Assembly: GCA_007129225.1 (NCBI GenBank)
Contig: SKVX01000551.1
Coordinates: 1 to 7,110 of the forward strand
Direction: 5' to 3'
DNA: 7,110 bases
Source: Halomonas sp.
GTDB taxonomy: Bacteria > Pseudomonadota > Gammaproteobacteria > Pseudomonadales > Halomonadaceae
Under the pieces are notes generated by a model, which had not been told where the DNA came from, ran no database searches, and saw only the letters and a list, made by a program, of their open reading frames with translations. Position 1 is the stretch's first letter. Every line of letters starts with the position of its first letter. Of the stretch, positions 5,895-7,110 are shown one piece after another. Position numbers and translations under genes: made by a program.

Positions 5895-5954
5895 ATGCTG
5901 CCGTTGGCATGACCCGGCGCATATTGTTGCCCGCACCGGCTCAGGCGTGTGCGC

Positions 5955-5973
5955 AAAATCGAGGGCTCGCCCT
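5955..5973 (-). terminator. Weak terminator candidate at the end of the GntR/FCD gene
   Basis: On the minus strand AGGG-CGAG-CCCT (5973-5962) is followed three bases later by TTTT (5958-5955). The stem is only 4 bp and overlaps the stop codon of the regulator gene, so termination would be inefficient at best. Confidence 0.25.
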
Positions 5974-6706
5974 ATTCGGTGACCCCCTCCCGCTGACCCA
6001 GGATCGCCATGAGGTCGATCCGCGTCTCGCGGACGCTGAGGTCGAGCAGGTTCTCGAGCGCCTCCAGGTGATCGCGTATGCAGCGCCGGGCCGCTTCGGC
6101 GTCACCGCTATGCAGGTGCGTCAGCAGTGACGGGTGATCCTCGGCCAGGTAGCAGCTGGCCAGGCCGGCACGCTTGTAGAGCGCGATGACGATGGAGGTA
6201 CGCAGAATAAGGTCGGTGAGCATGGCGCCCAGCACCCGATTGGGAGAGTGCTCGGCCAGCAAGTGGTGGATGGCCAGGGAGTGCTCGATACGCGCCGGCT
6301 CATCGCCACACGCATGGGCTTCGGCCTCGCGCTCGACCAGGGCAGCAATGGTCGCCAGCTGTTCTTCATCGAGCCGGCCCGCCAGCAGGGCCGCCACCTC
6401 GCCTTCCACCAGCCGTCGGGCGGCGAAGGTCTCACGGGTCTCCTCAATGCTGGGGGCCCTTACCCTCGCCACCTGATTGGGCTGCTGTGTGACCACGTAG
6501 TCGGCGGCCAGTCGGGTCAGGGCCTTGCGGACCACGGAGCGGCTCACCCCGAAGATATCGCCCAGGGCCACTTCCGGCAGGCGCGTACCTGGCGGCAGTC
6601 TCTGTGTCAGCACGGCCTTGCGCACCTTGTCGACGATGAATCGGTCACTAATGCGCCCACCCGCTCGCGTCTCTGCGGCGATCTCCTCCTGCCAGATACT
6701 GCTCAT
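5972..6706 (-). CDS. GntR-family transcription regulator, FCD subfamily
   Basis: This 244-residue DNA-binding protein has an N-terminal winged helix-turn-helix (about 20-84) with LPPGTRLPEVALGDIFGVSR (37-56) and SVVRKALTRLAADYVV (57-72). A helical FCD ligand-binding domain (about 92-218) follows. Histidines 147, 191 and 213 match the FCD metal-site positions; the usual aspartate four residues before H147 is serine here, as in FCD relatives with an LSGEFH-like motif. FCD regulators usually sense organic acids or other small metabolites. I chose the ATG at 6706, preceded by GGAGAGG at 7 bases. An in-frame ATG at 6748 with AAGGA 3 bases upstream is the alternative. The gene lies between pyk and modA on the same strand. 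A TGTATACA palindrome upstream suggests self-regulation. Its effector and targets are unknown; nearby candidates are the mod operon and the TRAP operon. Confidence 0.92.
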   Translation of the reverse strand: MSSIWQEEIAAETRAGGRISDRFIVDKVRKAVLTQRLPPGTRLPEVALGDIFGVSRSVVRKALTRLAADYVVTQQPNQVARVRAPSIEETRETFAARRLVEGEVAALLAGRLDEEQLATIAALVEREAEAHACGDEPARIEHSLAIHHLLAEHSPNRVLGAMLTDLILRTSIVIALYKRAGLASCYLAEDHPSLLTHLHSGDAEAARRCIRDHLEALENLLDLSVRETRIDLMAILGQREGVTE

Positions 6707-6713
6707 GATACGG

Positions 6714-6720
6714 CCTCTCC
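6714..6720 (-). promoter_or_regulatory. Ribosome binding site favouring the 6706 start of the GntR/FCD gene
   Basis: GGAGAGG on the minus strand ends 7 bases before the ATG at 6706. It is better spaced than the AAGGA only 3 bases before the alternative ATG at 6748. Confidence 0.55.
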
Positions 6721-6781
6721 CGTCTACGTCATGAGAATACCTTCGCATGTTTCCTTCAGGCTGACCACACAAACCGACGTT

Positions 6782-6793
6782 TCTGTATACAAA
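6782..6793. promoter_or_regulatory. TGTATACA palindrome, probable GntR/FCD operator
   Basis: The sequence TCTGTATACAAA contains a perfect 8-base palindrome and is symmetric at 10 of 12 positions. It lies 75 bases upstream of the regulator start, in the gap after pyk. Operators of the form ATTGTATACAAT are known for FCD-type GntR regulators such as MdcY of malonate catabolism, so this is a plausible autoregulatory site. Binding is inferred, not shown. Confidence 0.55.
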
Positions 6794-6811
6794 GTCTCCA
6801 ACCCTTGAGCG

Positions 6812-7110
6812 TCACCCTCTCTGATGCGACTCGTTCACGTCGAGGATCTTCAGGGTATTGGTGCCGCCATGGGCGTTCATGTGGTCGCCCCGGGTCAGAA
6901 TCACGTGATCCCCATTCAGCGCAATGCCCTTTTCCACCAGCAGCGCCAGCGCCCGCTCATTGAGCTCGGGAGCGGCCATGCCGCTGGTATCGAAGGGCAG
7001 CGAAACCACGCCGCGGTAGAGCGCCATGCGCCGCTGCGCCACCGGGCTGTGGGCCAGGCCGACGATGGGCAGGCCCGAGCGGATGCGCGAGGCGATCAGC
7101 GGCGTGTAGC
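6812..7110 (-). CDS. pyk: Pyruvate kinase, C-terminal fragment
   Basis: The last 98 residues of a cytoplasmic glycolytic enzyme that converts phosphoenolpyruvate and ADP to pyruvate and ATP; the rest lies beyond the right edge. The frame is open from the edge: YTPLIASRIRSGLPIVGLAH, then SPVAQRRMALYRGVVSLPFD, and later ALLVEKGIALNGDHVILTRG with DHMNAHGGTNTLKIL before the stop. RMALYRGV, the GD-x-V-x-L-T-x-GD stretch and GGTNTLKIL are hallmarks of the pyruvate kinase C-terminal (allosteric) domain, in the style of the gammaproteobacterial PykA type. The catalytic domains are not visible. No clear terminator follows; the 105 bases to the next start hold the TGTATACA palindrome and ribosome sites. 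Confidence 0.93.
   Translation of the reverse strand, partial: YTPLIASRIRSGLPIVGLAHSPVAQRRMALYRGVVSLPFDTSGMAAPELNERALALLVEKGIALNGDHVILTRGDHMNAHGGTNTLKILDVNESHQRG

Noticed and set aside
6794..6811. Imperfect CTC/GAG hairpin just after the pyruvate kinase stop as its terminator
   Set aside because: The stem has a bulge, is about 5 bp and is followed by only a short T stretch (ACTTTG), which is too weak to call.
1..7110. Mobile element, CRISPR array, toxin-antitoxin pair, phage defence or biosynthetic cluster
   Set aside because: All frames of good quality are accounted for by transport, regulation and central metabolism genes. I saw no direct-repeat arrays, transposase motifs, tRNA-like folds or small paired genes.

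Overview
The window is about 7.1 kb of GC-rich, gene-dense DNA that looks like the chromosome of a gammaproteobacterium. A Halomonas-type (Halomonadaceae) host is the best guess. That rests on overall protein style, GC-rich codon use and the gamma-type pyruvate kinase C-terminus; it is an inference, not a match I could run. No RNA genes, insertion sequences, CRISPR arrays, phage genes or attachment sites are visible, and no gap without a gene exceeds about 160 bases.

Left part (1-1621, minus strand): a tripartite TRAP transporter operon in the order dctP, dctQ, dctM. The periplasmic solute receptor (dctP) comes first, then the small membrane subunit (dctQ). The large permease (dctM) follows with only its first 25 codons inside the window. 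A strong GC-rich hairpin sits between dctP and dctQ and a second dyad lies just upstream of dctP. The substrate cannot be told from this sequence.

Middle left (about 1640-2680): a divergent promoter region, then an EamA/DMT-family ten-helix exporter on the plus strand. A promoter-like pair and a Shine-Dalgarno sequence argue for a GTG start at 1823 rather than the ATG at 1751.

Middle right (2666-5817, minus strand): a tightly packed four-gene operon encoding a molybdate-type ABC importer, modA-modB-modC (binding protein, permease, ATPase), followed by an exported DUF192 protein. The junctions overlap by 1, 8 and 4 bases, so the four genes are probably co-transcribed and translationally coupled. 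The attachment of a DUF192 protein to a molybdate operon is the most interesting gene-level observation here. The DUF192 gene runs tail-to-tail into the EamA gene with a 15-base overlap.

Right part (5972-7110, minus strand): a GntR/FCD transcription regulator with a TGTATACA palindrome upstream of it, then the C-terminal 98 residues of pyruvate kinase running off the window edge.

I found no clearly new biological system. The window reads as ordinary core and transport genes with several regulatory structures and one unusual operon membership worth checking.
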